This document shows, in pieces, positions 1-13,860 of a stretch of DNA of 64,000 nt (positions are counted from its first letter, which is position 1; every line of letters starts with the position of its first letter). The DNA comes from Epiperipatus broadwayi (Eukaryota > Onychophora > Udeonychophora > Euonychophora > Peripatidae). The translations under genes and the position numbers were made by a program. The stretch spans positions 1,221,001-1,285,000 of the forward strand of contig JAQFVV010000073.1 in assembly GCA_028023455.1 (NCBI GenBank), written 5' to 3'. The notes under the pieces were generated by a model. It did not search any database, was not told the DNA's origin, and worked only from the letters and a program-made list of their open reading frames with translations.

Positions 1-1641
1 ATTGTGACCTTGATTATTAATTATATATTAGTGGAGGTCTTCTGGTTAGTACTAGCATAAATTATTAAATAAGATATTAATTTAACTAAAACAACACAAT
101 GATTCTGAGATGTATAATATATATATTCAAGATTTATTAATTTGACAAACATAAATAAATGTGTGTCGTTACTTATTAATCATTGGCCTCATAAATCTTA
201 GATGACATTTGGGCATGGAGAAATAACATTACATTTTATTTATAAGTTATGAAATTATATATAATAAATAACTTTGTTTATAATTGCGGCTATGCCAACA
301 ATATATACTTATGATGATGACTACAAGACTTAGCACTGTTGAGAAATATAATTTTGAAATACTACTCCACCCTCAGAAGGAACAAAACAACTGAATTAAT
401 TTTCATTTTGGATGAAGCCTTAATTAAATTCATACAAAATACATTTTAATAATATTTAGTTTGTGGAATGATAATCATGTGTGGGATAGCTAGTGAATAT
501 ATTTATAATAGTGTCATCTCAAGGATGCACATTTTAAACTAGTGGAAATAGATTTGTTTAGCAAAATCACAACATTACGGCTTATGGATATTCATGGGTT
601 TATTAGAAATATAACAGAAAGGCAGTGCGTGCATGGTGGTGTATTTATGTGATCCAGTCATGGATCCTAGCATGAGCTTCAGAGAATTCATTTTGAGAAA
701 TAAACCGATATAAGTCTGCGACATTAGCAGAATCCGTTCATGAATGAAGATCAGTCAGCTATGCATTTATTGCGGAGGTTTTTCCAGAGCGATCCCCATA
801 TAAAGCATGTGGATACAACCAAATAAGTCCTCATGGGGGTTAAAGCCTGGTTCTTAAACATTGAAATAAATGATGGGATTCAACTCTGCGATACCTCCAG
901 AGAAAAGAAGCACGAATATATATAAGATAAAAACGAGGATGCCCTTATGGACGCAATGCTTTGAATAATAAAATATAGCTTTAAAGACTAATTAATTAAT
1001 GCCCATGTATTATGGAATATCCCGTGTAATGGTATCACCTAATTGCTAAACAGACATGGATTACTTAAATTAATGAAACTATATAATTTTTAAGATATAA
1101 AAATCCCCTTTCCCCTTACTTTAATTTATCTAGAACTTCTCCACAACATTTATTAGTATAAATATTGGTTAATAAATGCCATTACTACAATAAATATGTC
1201 TATACAGAAATAAATGGGGTGGTATTAATAACTGGGATAATACATAAAGTTACATATATAGAAAACATTTATGTTTAGAATTAGCGCATTATAATTTAAA
1301 AAGGTATAAAATAAACATTTTTAGAAAAACAAATGTTGATCTGTTTTCCTACAACAATTTTATACCATAATGAATTTGTTTTCCCAACTTGCGAGCACCT
1401 GCATAAGAAGTAAAAGACTTATTTTTAATTTAAACTAAATTTAATCATCCCGTAAATGGTGGGAATAAAATAAATCGATTATATGCTAGCGAGTTGGAAA
1501 TGTTATTGGCGTATTTAAAACACAAAATATATAATAGAAGAATAAAAATTATTGACGCATGAAAAATAAAAACAACATATTAAAATAGAGGCTCAATGAT
1601 TGTGTAGGTTAAGTTATATAGAGTTAGGATAAATTAGAAAT

Positions 1642-4425
1642 CATCATCATTATCAACCATTATCAATCCACTGCAGGATGAAGGTCTCTCCAAGTTTAAT
1701 CCATCTTCTCCGATCTTTAGCTTCTCTTCTCCACATCACCCTTACACATTTTCTTATTTCATCCATCCATCTTACATGTGGTCTCGTTCTGGGTCTTTTA
1801 CAATCTCTTGGAATCCAGTTTAAAATTTCAATTGTCCATCTATTATCATCTCTTCTAGCAATATGTCCAGCCCAACTCCACTTCAATCTTTTAATTTTTT
1901 CAATGAGGTCAGTAACACCTGTTTGTTCTCTTACCCATACATTGCGTTTTCGATCTCATCTTGTTACTCCCAAGATACATCTCTCCATACTTCTTTGAGT
2001 GGTCTGAAGTCTCTGTATTGATCTTCTATTAAGTGTCCAAGTCTCAGATCCATAAGTAAGAACTGGTAAAACACATTTGTTAAAAACCTTTCTTTTCAAA
2101 CACTTAGGCATATTTCCTTTTAATATCAAGTTATTTCTACCAAAAGCACTCCAACCAAGTTTAATTCTATGATTAATTTCCTCTATTATGTTTCCATCTG
2201 TATTAATAATCTGACCAAGGTATTTGTAACTCTTAACTTCTTCTAATTCATCATAATCAATCTTTATTTTCATATTTGGAGCAAATCGATTAAACATTAC
2301 TTTAGTCTTTTTAACATTTATCTTTAGTCCTACTTTCCTACCTTCATCTGATAACTCCTGCAACATTTCCTGCAGCTCGGAAGCATTATTTGCAAAAACA
2401 ACTACATCATCTGCGAAATCTAAATGACTTAAATAATCTTCATTTACTTTCACTCCTTTAGTTTCCCATTTTAATCCACAAAATACTTCTTGCAGCACTG
2501 CTGTAAAAAGTTTTGGAGATATGGAGTCACCTTGTTCTACACCTTTCTCAATGTTGACTTTCCCAGTATCATTATGTAATCTAATTGTTGCTGTTGCATT
2601 TTTATAAATATTCTTTAAAATATGACAATATCCTGGATCTATACCTTGATGATCCAATGCTTTAATCACTGAAGAAATGTTTATAGAATCAAATGCATTT
2701 TCATAATCTACAAATCCAAAACATAATGACAACTCATATTCATTTGTCCTTTCTATAACTTCTCTCAATACTTGAATATGATCTACTGTACTAAACCACT
2801 TTTAAATCCAGCTTGTTCTCTTGGTTGGTGAAAATCCAAGGTTCTCTGTAGACGAGTTGTAATTATCTTGGTAAAAATTTTATATAAAACTGATAAAAGG
2901 CTGATAGGTCTGTAATTTCTAATATCTTCTTTATCACCTTTTTTAAATATTAATATTATTACTGCATTCTTCCAATCATCCGGTACATCTTTATCATTTA
3001 GACATTTGGTATATAACTTTGCTAATATTTTTTCTGTTTCTTCACCTGCTTCTTTTAATATATCAATTATAATTCCATCATTACCGGGAGCCTTTCCTTG
3101 TTTCATACATTTAATTGCATTTCTCACTTCTTCATTTAAAATTCGGGGCAATTCGGAAGATGTAATAGATATAGGAGGTACTTGTTCTTTATTACTATAT
3201 AATTCTTGATAAAAATCTTCTACCAATTTCATAATGTCATCCCTCTTTTTAGTAATAATTCCATCTTTTTTCCTTATTGCAGATATAAATTTCCTACCAA
3301 TACCAAAATGTTGTTTTACATTCTTAAGACTTTTATTTTCTTCTACAGCTTTTCTTGCTAGTTCACAGTTATACTTTCTTATATCATTTTCAACTCTTTT
3401 CTGCACCATTTTACAAAATTCGAGATATTCAATTCTTTTTAATGCATCATTCTTGCATATCTTCATATTCCTTCTTTTCTTCATAAGTTCTCTAGTCTCA
3501 GTAGAAATTTTATTAGTCAATTGCTGCTTTTTTCTACCAGCTATCTTTGTTGCAGTTTTTAAAAGTGTATTAGTTATTTTCATATTAATTTCATTCAAAT
3601 CTGAATCATGTTCAAAATCTACTAATACTTGAAACTGATTTGTAAGTTCTAATTTAAATTCATTAGAATGTTTCTGAAGATTAGGAATATCAACTGTAAA
3701 TATAGTTTTTCTTAATAATTTTTGTCTCTCTAGTTTTACATTAACATGTATCTTACCCCTTACTAATTGATGATCACTTCCTGTGTTAAATTTATTAAGA
3801 ACATTACAATCTTGAAATATGTATTTCCTGTTAGTCAAAATATAATCCAATTCTGCTGTACCTTCATTTGGATGCTTCCATGTCCATTTCCTTCTAACAT
3901 TTTTCTCAAAAAAAGAATTCATAATATAAAGTTTTTCCTTCTCTGCAAACTCCACAAGTCTATGTCCTCTCTCATTTCTATTACCATAACCAAAATTACC
4001 TACAACACTTTCATCTTTCATTTGTTTACCAATTCTAGCATTAAAATCTCCCATAACAATTTTAAAATGTTGTTTACTCTGATCAAAAGCCTTTTGTACA
4101 TCCATATAAAAATCTTCTACTACTTCATCACTGTGAAAACTTGTTGGGGCATAAACCTGAATTATCTGCATTTGATATCTGCTATTAGGTTGTATAACTA
4201 ATCTTGCCACTCTGTCTGATACACCATCAATCTCCACAATATTGTTCTTCCACTTTTTATTTATAATGAATCCTACTCCACTTGTATTTCCAATATTTGT
4301 GCCTTTATAATAGAGCATATGTCCACTTTTTAAATCAATTGTCTCTTCACCTTTTCTTCTAACTTCACAAAGTCCAATAATATCCCATTTAATATAAGAG
4401 AGTTTTTCTTCTAATTCTTGCAATC
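1642..4425 (-). mobile_element. 5'-truncated RTE-type LINE insertion
   Basis: A non-LTR retrotransposon on the minus strand, inserted in copy A of the duplication. The empty site in copy B defines the ends: left junction after AAATTAGAAAT at 1641, right junction near TAATCAT at 4425. The element ends in a short ATG trinucleotide tail right after its stop codon. A tiny 3' UTR ending in a microsatellite is typical of the RTE clade. The 5' end falls inside the endonuclease domain, so this is an ordinary 5'-truncated copy of about 2.8 kb. A clear target-site duplication is hard to define because the tail merges with ATCAT in the target. Confidence 0.92.
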
Positions 4426-4432
4426 TAATCAT
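1653..4432 (-). pseudogene. RTE LINE endonuclease-reverse transcriptase, broken
   Basis: Codes in pieces for an apurinic-type endonuclease followed by a reverse transcriptase. In the first piece (about 4432-2783) the endonuclease motifs are [10 protein letters not shown] (residues 31-40 of the open frame), GDFNARIG (139-146), LDYIL (206-210) and GSDH (229-232). A linker follows, then the start of the RT with KAPGNDGI. The second piece (2768-1956) carries RT motif A (DYENAFDS), motif B (GVEQGDSISP) and the catalytic FADD at 2417-2406. The third piece (1886-1653) is the conserved C-terminal tail, including WAGHIARRDDNRW. Breaks are one single-base frameshift near 2785 in a T run and an in-frame TGA at 1956-1958 where relatives usually have Trp. 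The first residues of the endonuclease, with its Asn motif, are missing. The leading residues of the open frame before about 4425 are flanking DNA. It is not functional as it stands. Confidence 0.93.
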
Positions 4433-5256
4433 AATTAATTTATACGAGATTACATAGTAGAGCATCAGGATAATTATTCTTAGAGAAGGCTGAGGTTAAA
4501 AGAGTCATATAGTGGCTAGAGTTCTTTTACCTTTCATAAATGGTGATGGTCCTTAATGCTTTTGTATGTTTATCGGAGTTAATATACTAGATCTAGGTTT
4601 TGGAAGCAGGCACACAGGTAGCATTTTATTTACTTAATTTGTAGTCATTGAAAAGTTCATAGACATGAAATCCAGAGCTTTTATTATGGAAACGAGCATG
4701 TTGGAACAGAGGAGAAGGTGAAATATCCCCTACTGACTGCAAATTGAATTCAAATTTGAACCAGCATGGATTATGTTTACCATCATTATTTTATGGTTGT
4801 CTCCTCCCTATTTTGGATTCAAATCCAGTAGTATTTATACCCTTTTTCTTGATGATGTAGTAGAGCAGTTAGCTTCTGGATCTGAGGCAATTTGAGCACT
4901 TTAGCAAAGTTGAAATCGGCTGACCGAGTATCTTTTGTTTAATAAGTTTTTTGGAAACAATGCAATCCTGTTACAAGTTTCTCGAATGATTGTTTTAAAA
5001 TAAGTCTTATGATTTTAAAACAAGTTGAAGTGGATAAAATTTCCACTAATGAATTTTTTACTTTACTATTACAAATTGTAACATTTTAATTCTAACTAAT
5101 GGGCTTTATTGTTTTTGAGAAACTTCTTAAAAGAGTTGCATCATTTTCTGACTGCTAATGTTAAATATATAAATAATAAATTACATATATGAATTTTAAT
5201 ACACTTGAATAATATGACTTTATTTATGTGATTTATGAGCAATCTCCCCACACTGA

Positions 5257-5563
<307 letters not shown>

Positions 5564-5782
5564 CCAGTCCACTCGCAGACACATTAAAATAAACTTAAAT
5601 ATTTATTTGTTAAATTTATTTGCATTAAGATATAAATATATCTACATCAGTTATTTAAGCAGAGGCAAAATATATTAGTAAATAGGTATACACACATAAG
5701 GATGGTGTTTAAACATGGTTTGGTGGTAGGAGGTTGTAAGTGGGCTGTGAGGCTTGATGTGAGCATTAGATCAACTGCTTCA

Positions 5783-6317
5783 TTTTCCCGAACTTATAAT
5801 GAACAAAAACAAAAAAATGTTTTAAAAAAGAAAAGATCCTTTACTTAATGTCTCAGTGACTTAAGATCAACCATCGCAAGTTAATGACATGTTTAATGGG
5901 AAAAAAAATTATTTTTACCTGACTGAACACTAAACTATTTTTAACTTTTCCTTATAACTTCTCTATCACTATTTTGCAAGAACAATCTAAATATACTACT
6001 GTATTATTAAACAAAAATAGTTTAATTTATCTTTATGTGAGAATTGGACATTCCCTTTTTTTATTACTGACTAAATATGAGTGACATAAAATAAAATATA
6101 AGAGAAAAAAACTATACTTGTCTAATACTAAAAACTACATATATATAAAATTTTCCTTATAACTGAGGTCCGACGTCTTTTGTCATTTAGTCTGTCCATT
6201 TTGTCTACATGTTCACTGTCCCTCTTACTTAAGGTTTCTTCCTTGATCTGAGGGTTCATATCTTTTATTGCTGGTCGGTTCACCCCACCATGAGTTTGGT
6301 TGGTCTCGATGTGGCTG
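5783..6317. other. AT-rich spacer after duplication copy A
   Basis: This stretch begins where homology between the two duplicate copies ends. From about 6160 to 6317, minus-strand reading continues past the gag fragment with stop codons, so part of it is probably the decayed 3' end of that gag. No other gene or RNA signal was seen. Confidence 0.5.
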
Positions 6318-7605
6318 TCACAAGGGTCTTGAGTGGTATCTAATTTGTTTTGTCCATATAGAGGAATAATCAGTAGTGGTAAGGAATTGTGCCATTTCCT
6401 CTGTCTTCCTTACCCGACATCCTACCATCATTTGCTGTATGTATGGTGGCATATTTTGCTGGATAGCCTGGATAATTTGGGTTTCTGTAAACGGGAATGA
6501 TGTCAATGACCGGAGATGTGCAACCTGTCTAACAAAGAACTGTGTGGGTGTTTCTTGGTTGATAGATCAATAGGTTTCTTTCAGAACTGCATGGTATATG
6601 CTGTCTTGGTGTTCTTTCCTCCAAAAGGTTGTCAGTAGAACAGTTGAATATCTCTCAAAATCTGGTGGCTTGTCTTCATAACAATTCCACCATGATTTGG
6701 CATACCCCTGTAAATAATGGATCATGAGGGCCACTTGATCCATTGCTGGCACTTGCTGGAATTTGAATAATTCCTGTAAGCTTTCTATATGTATGCTCGG
6801 GTTTTCTCCAGCATCCCCTTTGAAGGTTTTCACTTGGACAAATTTTATAGGCAGCATAGGTAAGTATAGAACTTGTTCCTGGCACAATGGGGCTTGAGTT
6901 TCCAGCTATGATCTCTGGTTCAGTCCGATGTTCAGTTTTTTTCCTCTATTGTCATCTTGACCTTGGTCTGTTCTGATGCATTTGCCTTCTCACTGGTTTT
7001 CACCATATTCTCCTTTATTTGTCAGATCTCCTCCTTTATGTTATCAATAGCTTCATGGAAAGTGGCTTCTTGTTTACTCATGCAGTCTCTTGTCAATATT
7101 AGTTCTCTTATTTTATGAACAGTATCCATAGTTTCCTGTTTGTGGTCCTCTAGACATTCTTTGAACTTAGTGTGACTCTCCTCATGTTCCTTTCTGCACT
7201 TTATCCGTATATCGTCTATTTTTTTTTACAGTATCATTCATTTTATTCTACATGGTCACCATCCAGCCTTTTGTCTGGTTACTCATGGATTCTAACTTGG
7301 ATTTGAGATTGCAAACCTATCTTCCATTTTTTGTCTGTTCACCCATATCTTCTAATTTAGATTTCAAAACTTTTCCTCCTAGCTTTCATTTTTTTTGTTT
7401 GTTCATCCATTTTCTCTTCCATTCTTTTGAAAATCCATAATATTGCTTCTATTTTCATGGTTTGATTGTGGACTTTCCCAGGTTTATTATCACCACCACC
7501 TTGATGTTCTTGTCTGATATTAGCTTGTTTTTCTACCTCCTCTCCCTCATTTTTATCATCTATGGAAATTATCTTGCCTGATCTCAATGCTTTTCCCAGG
7601 TACAT
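6318..7605 (-). pseudogene. LTR-retrotransposon gag remnant
   Basis: Minus-strand pieces together resemble the capsid part of a retrotransposon Gag. The N-terminal piece (7605-7357) is charged, with a heptad-like stretch rich in Met, Glu and Lys that suggests a coiled coil. The middle piece (6887-6567) has FKGDAGENPS, then the typical capsid pattern YAKSWWNCYEDKPPDFERY. The last piece (6506-6318) has FPFTETQIIQAIQQNMPP. The middle and last pieces are in the same frame, separated by a TGA at 6567-6569. The first piece is in another frame, so at least one frameshift lies between. No protease, RT or integrase follows and no flanking LTR pair was seen, so this is an isolated decayed fragment. Assignment to a Ty3/gypsy-like element is an inference from the WW...F-x-R/Y capsid pattern. 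Confidence 0.75.
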
Positions 7606-7620
7606 TATATCTTCCTACTT

Positions 7621-8351
7621 GCTACCCTCCATTTGGCTATTTGATTATAAAAAAATTATTATTACTTTCTTGGATATAAAGATGAGCCTATGATTCTTTC
7701 CTTTTTTCTTTATTTCTATAGGGATTGTACACCTCTTCTCCCACTCTCAACACTCTTCCCCTTACTCTAATCTCCCATTCTTGTACTTGATTTATACCTA
7801 TATATATGATGATCACTATCCTGCCTGACTTATTTTATTTCCAATATGAATTTCTAGCCCTAGCAATTTAAATACATAAAAAATATAATAACTATCATAT
7901 TTACTACCTCACCTTCTCTTGTCATTCTGCTTCACTTTTTGTTTTGGTTGTTCTTCAGCACCTGAAACATCTTAACAAAATTTTTTATTAGCAATGACAT
8001 TTGTTGAATTAAATTTTATTAGCAGTACATGTATATATTTAGAAAGACGGAAAAAAAAACTCTATATAACTTGTTACGTTGTGAATCATTGTTTATAATA
8101 TTTGTTGTATTTTAATAACTCTACCACCGATTGACAAAATTTATATTGGTATTACTACCGGGAACCAGCCAAAGGGGCAAGGTTATATTATCTGACCAGA
8201 TGATCCGCTATTACTAGATTATACACTTTTATAAAAATATATTTATTTATAACGGTTGTGCAGCCACAGATTTATATGATAACATTAGGGAAAAAAAATA
8301 GACATTATTAACTTACTAATATATATATATATATATATATATATTAGTAAG

Positions 8352-8387
<36 letters not shown>

Positions 8388-9330
8388 CACACTTGTTTTA
8401 AAATGCATTTTGTTATTCGATAAATGTATATAGAGAGCGAGCGTATACATTTTGAACTTGGCAAATGGGTCTTCACCTATCTATGGCTACTCTAAAAATT
8501 GATGTCAATTATTTTACTTCTTTTACATTTTCAAAAAAAATTACACATGCATATTTAAAACATTATTTATGGAAACAAAATACTAACTATAAAACATTAT
8601 TCATGGTTATTTGGAGCACATATTTCTTTATATGTGATTATAACAATGAAAGCATTTAATAGCTGCCACTATATTATTTTTTTATAGACTCTGGAAAAAA
8701 AAAATTACACATGTATATTTAAAACATGATTTATGGAAAACACTGCATATATAAAATATTATTCATAGGAAATATATATATATATTCTCAACATTATTAC
8801 TGGGAAAATAATTTTTTATACGTATATACTAATGATAACTTGCACAGAGTGTATAATAACATTTAAAAAAAATCTAAGCTGGATGTACAAACCGAAGGAA
8901 AAAAATTTTTTTACACATATATTCAATATTATTATTTATAGAAAAGAAAATATGTTATATCTATCAACATCTACTAATATCTCTCAGGTATGTGAGTTTT
9001 TATATTCGAAGCCCTATGTTGACTAGCCAAACCTCGAAAAAAAATAAACCTGTACCGGTCGGTTTTGTCTGTTCACATAACAAGATCTAGCATCTAGGCA
9101 AAGTACCTAAAGTCCAATCATGCACATGATACATAAGTCAGGAACACTCATGAACTCTGCCCTATTTGCCTATTTTCCAGATCTACCAACTTATGAGCAA
9201 CAATCTCGATGATATCGATCTAATTTTATTCTTTCTACCAGCATCGCACATCAGAGATACAAAGAGACTCTAATTTAAGTTTAATGATGGAACAACTTTG
9301 CATGAAATATAATTTGAAAGCAATTAAAAA
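7621..9330. other. AT-rich spacer with simple repeats
   Basis: No gene was recognised. It holds a TA-core hairpin at 8308-8384 and low-complexity A/T runs. If the duplication is tandem, this belongs to the second unit upstream of the visible match, and its partner would lie left of the window. Confidence 0.5.
8308..8384. repeat. TA-core palindrome and TA microsatellite
   Basis: AACTTACTAAT, a TA run and ATTAGTAAGTT form a perfect inverted repeat of about 46 bp. A second TA run follows. It can extrude as a cruciform, and no function is evident. Confidence 0.85.
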
Positions 9331-11789
9331 TTGTGACCTTGCTTATTAATTATATATTAACGGAGATCTTCTGGTTAGTACTAGCATAAATTATTAAATA
9401 AGATATTAATTTAACTAAAACAACACAATGATTCTGTGATGTATAATATATATATATTCAAGATTTATTATTTTGACAAACATAAATAAATGTTTGTCAT
9501 TACTTATTAATCATTGGCCTCATAAATCTTAGATGACATTTGGGCATGGAGAAATAACATTACATTTTGTTTATAAGTTATGGAATTAGATATAATAAAT
9601 AACTTTGTTTATAATTGCAGCTATGACTACAAGACTTAGCACTGTTTAAAAATATAATTTTGAAATACTACTCCACCCTCAGAAGGAACAAAACAACTGA
9701 TTTAATTATCATTTTGGATGAAGCCTTAATTAAATTCATACAAAATACATTTTAATAATATTTAGTTTGTGGAATGATAAACATGTGTGGGATAGCTAGT
9801 GAATATATTTATAATAGTGTCATCTCAAGGATGCACATTTTAAACTAGTGGAAATAGATTTGTTTATCAAAATCACAACATTACGGCTTATGGATATTTA
9901 TGGGTTTATTAGAAATATAACAGAAAGGCAGTGCGTGCATGGCGGCATATTTATGTGATCCAGTCATGGATCCTAGCATGTGCTTCAGAGAATTCATTTT
10001 GCGAAATAGACCGATATAAGTCTGCGACGTTAGCAGAATCGGTTGATGAATGAAGAGCAGTCAGCTATGCATTTATTGGGCAGGTTTTTTCAGAGCGATC
10101 CCCATATAAAGCATGCGGATACAACCAAATAAGCCCTCATGGGGGTTAAAGCCTGGTTTTTAGACTTTGAAATAAATGATGGAGTTCAACTTTGCAATAC
10201 CTCCAGAGAAAAGAAGCATGAATATATATATATATATATAAGATAAAAATGAGGATGCCCTTATGCACTCAATACTTTGAATAATAAAATATAGCTTTAA
10301 AGACTAATTAATTAATGCCCATATATTATGGATTATCCCGTGTAATGGTATCACCTAATTGCTAAACAGACATGAATTACTTAAATTAATGAAACTATAT
10401 AATTTTTAAGATATAAAGATCTCCTTTCCCCTTACTTTAATTTATCTAGAACATCCCCACAACATTTATAAGTATAAATATTGGTTAATAAATGCCATTA
10501 CTAAAATAAATATGTCTATACAGAAATAAATGGGGTGGTATTAATAACTGGGATAATACATAAAGTTACATATATAGAAAACATTTATGTTTAGAATTAG
10601 CGCATTATAATGTAAAAAGGTATAAAATAAACATTTTTAGAAAAACAAATGTTGACCTGTTTTCCTACAACAATTTTATAACATAATGAATTTGTTTTTC
10701 CAACTTGCGAGCACCTGCATAAGAAGTATAAGACTTATTTTTAATTTAAGCTAAATTTAATCATCCCATAAATGGTGGGAATAAAATAAAAGAAATCGAT
10801 TATATGCTAGTGAGTTATTGGCATATTTAAAACACAAAATATATAATAAGAGAATAAAAATTATTGCCGCATGAAAAATAAAAATAACATATTAAAATAG
10901 AGGCTCAATGATTGTGAAGGTTAAGTTGTATAGAGTTAGGATAAATTAGAAATACATAATCATAAATAATTTATATGAGATTACATAGTAGAGCATCAGG
11001 ATAATTATTCTTAGAGAAGGCTGAGGTTAAAAGAGTCATATAGTGGCTAGAGTTCTTTTACCTTTCATAAATGGTGATGGTCCTTAATGCTTTTGTATGT
11101 TTGTCAGAGTTAATATACTAGATCTAGGTTTTGGAAGCAGGCACACAGGTAGCATTTTATTTATTAATTTGTAGTCATTGGAAAGTTCATAGGTATGGGA
11201 TTCAGAGCTTTTATTATGGAAACGAGCATGTTGGAACAGAGAAGGTGAAATTTCCCCTACTGTCTGCAAATTGAATTGAAATTTGAACCAGCATGGATTA
11301 TGTTTACCATCATTATTTTATGGTTGTCTCCTCCCTTTTTTTGGATTCAAATCCAGTAGTATTTATACCCTTTTTTTTGATGATGTAGTGGAGCAGTTAG
11401 CTGCTGGATCTGAGGCAATTTGAGCACTTTAGCAAAGTTGAAATCGGCTGACCGGGTATCTTTTGTTTAATAAGTTTTTTGGAAACATTGCAATTCTGTT
11501 ACAAGTTTCTCGAATGATTGTTTAAAATAAGTCTTATGATTTTAAAACAAGTTGAAGTGGATAAAATTTCCACTAATGGATTTTTTCCTTTACTATTACA
11601 AATTGTAACATTTTAATTCTAACTAATGGACTTTTCTGGGTATTATGTTTTCGAGAAATTTCTTAAAAGAATTGCATCATTTTCTGACTGCTAATATTAA
11701 ATATATAAATAATAAATTACATATATGAATTTTAATACACATGAATAATATGACTTTATTTATAAGATTTATAAGCAATCTCCCCACAC

Positions 11790-11862
<73 letters not shown>

Positions 11863-11865
<3 letters not shown>

Positions 11866-13503
11866 ACCAACCTGGAATTGGTACATAATAATTTATCTAA
11901 TATATATATAGATATAAATTATAAAAATCTAAAGTTTTTTTATTAAACAAAATGCAGATTGTTTTTGTAAACATAAAATTAAAAGTCAAAGAGTTTGAAA
12001 TAAAAGTTACAATTAATTAATTAAAAGGGGGGGAGGGGGAGTTCGCATCAGAAAAGTCAAATTCAAAGTTTTATAAAAAAAAAAGCAAAGAGTTTATTAT
12101 TATTAGTTGAATATAATTTAAAAAGTTTAAAAATATAAATTTCTTTACATTTGAGTTAAGGACAAGAAGGTAATCTTAAAACTAATGTTGAGTTAGTAAA
12201 ATATATATGTGCGGAGAATAAATGTTTGCGTAATAAATGTTAAAATGAAATAAATAAATACAGAAGATTATGATTAAAAAACACAGCAGTGGCTACTAAT
12301 TAAAATTATAAAAACAACACATTTGTGATGGCTGCTAATTAAAATACCCAACAACAAGATTAAAAAGGATTAGCTACTAAAGGAATTTCGACAACACATA
12401 TTGCCGGCAGACATTAAAACAAAAACACTTCACATATATAAATAGCCAAATTTTTATTGGACATTGAGTCTAGTTAAGAGATAACAGTTGAATTCAGTTC
12501 AGGGAGTTAAGAGTATAATTTAGATTATGCAAATCAAATAAGAATCCAGTGTTGAAACCTCAGAAAAACATCCGTCTTTCTCCAGCCTTAAGTCCGATGA
12601 AAACAGCCAAACCTACCCAATAAAAGTGTTGTCTGTGTAACAACCTGAAGCTGCTCAATGTTTAACTGTCTCCAAGAATAATACCAACAGATAAGAAAGA
12701 GACCTCAAGAAACATCAAATATAACCAGTTAGATATACTTCATTAGAAGCAGCTAATAGCAAGCAGTATACCCATTTCAAAAATCTTCGGTAAATAACTT
12801 TTTTTTTCTTATATTCCTTCCTAAGCAGCCATCACATTCATGAGTCCTCCAAGAGCCATAATTATATGAACTCTATAGCACATAAAAAATGAACTATTAA
12901 TTTGTGTGTTCTAAATATGTTTTATATTTTTTAATGCTTTATTATCTATGTCAGTGTGTGAATTAATATGTGTATGACAAAAATACCAATATTATGTTAG
13001 TTAAAAATTATAATGATATTTCAATTTAGTATAATTAATGTTAGTTAAAATAAATTGTCTTTAAACTAAAACTTTATTTGTCGGTCAATTCTTTTTACCA
13101 ACTCTTTTATCAATTCTTTTAACCACTACTTGAAACTATAATTTTATTATTGATTAAAAATTAGACTGGGCTAGTTAAGGGATTGTTTCGAGCACTGGAT
13201 TATGAGCCTACTGTCCAAATACATTAGTCTTAGACTAGCTGGCACCTGGTGTTTACTCCAAAACAAATAAAGTGTTTGGATAGTAGGGGTTTGAATCTAG
13301 CAGCCAAGGTGGGCCATGATCTGACCATGGGTATTGTTGATAGTTAAAGCTATCAATAATATTTTCCACTTTGCTCAAACGTGCCAGTTCGTTCACGTAA
13401 TATTTATAATTAAATAAGATTATAAATGTATTATAAAGAAGTTTGTAACCAGCCAAAACATTTGCAGTGTAAGTAAGATCTTCTGTGGAGTGAACCCGGT
13501 ACA
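11863..13503 (+). repeat. 5' LTR
   Basis: This is the 1641-bp long terminal repeat, TGTACC...GGTACA. It is near identical by eye to the 3' LTR at 15959-17615, with scattered substitutions and a few small indels. A TATA-like promoter lies at 12434-12444. Open frames inside it, for example near 13253-13504 on the minus strand, have no recognisable domain and recur in the other LTR. Confidence 0.93.
12434..12444 (+). promoter_or_regulatory. LTR TATA box
   Basis: TATATAAATAG lies in the 5' LTR and is conserved in the 3' LTR at about 16520-16530. GGACATTGAGTCTAG follows about 25-35 bp downstream and could hold the start site and the U3/R border. The placement is inferred from sequence only. Confidence 0.6.
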
Positions 13504-13535
13504 TAAATGGCTATTCCCAATGTGGGGCTGGACCT
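13504..13535 (+). other. Candidate primer-binding region
   Basis: This is the stretch directly after the 5' LTR. Two TGG-initiated candidates for pairing with a tRNA 3' end exist: TGGCTATTCCC at 13508 and TGGGGCTGGACC at 13523. Neither lies flush with the LTR end, and I cannot identify the tRNA without a comparison. Confidence 0.35.
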
Positions 13536-13860
13536 AAGAAACAATAGTAATTAAATACTTTGTTTCTTGTTTAAAAATAAAAATCTTAAAGAAAAGCTAA
13601 ATTATGTATGTTAAAGTGGTTTAATCTTTAAAAAAAAAGAACTGACTGAAACCTTTTTTTTTCTTTAAATGAAAAGAGATTTATGCTATTTACATTGGTT
13701 AAAATAAATCATTCTGTTAAATCAGAGATAGTTGATATTTTGGCCAGAGCTAAAGCATTAGGAATGGGTAGAGAAAAGGACTAAGGTGGTGGAGTTGGCA
13801 TATGTTTACGTTTTAGTAAGAAAATAAACAAACAGCTCATATTTAAATATTGTTTTAAAA

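Noticed and set aside
3006-4201. Plus-strand frames opposite the LINE coding region
   Set aside because: They are antisense shadows of the RTE endonuclease-RT. Hydrophobic composition arises from complementing Lys/Glu-rich codons.
6376-6573. Plus-strand 65-residue frame
   Set aside because: It is an antisense shadow of the gag remnant on the minus strand.
13253-13504. 83-residue minus-strand frame as a gene
   Set aside because: It lies entirely in the 5' LTR, recurs with changes in the 3' LTR (17365-17652), and shows no domain.
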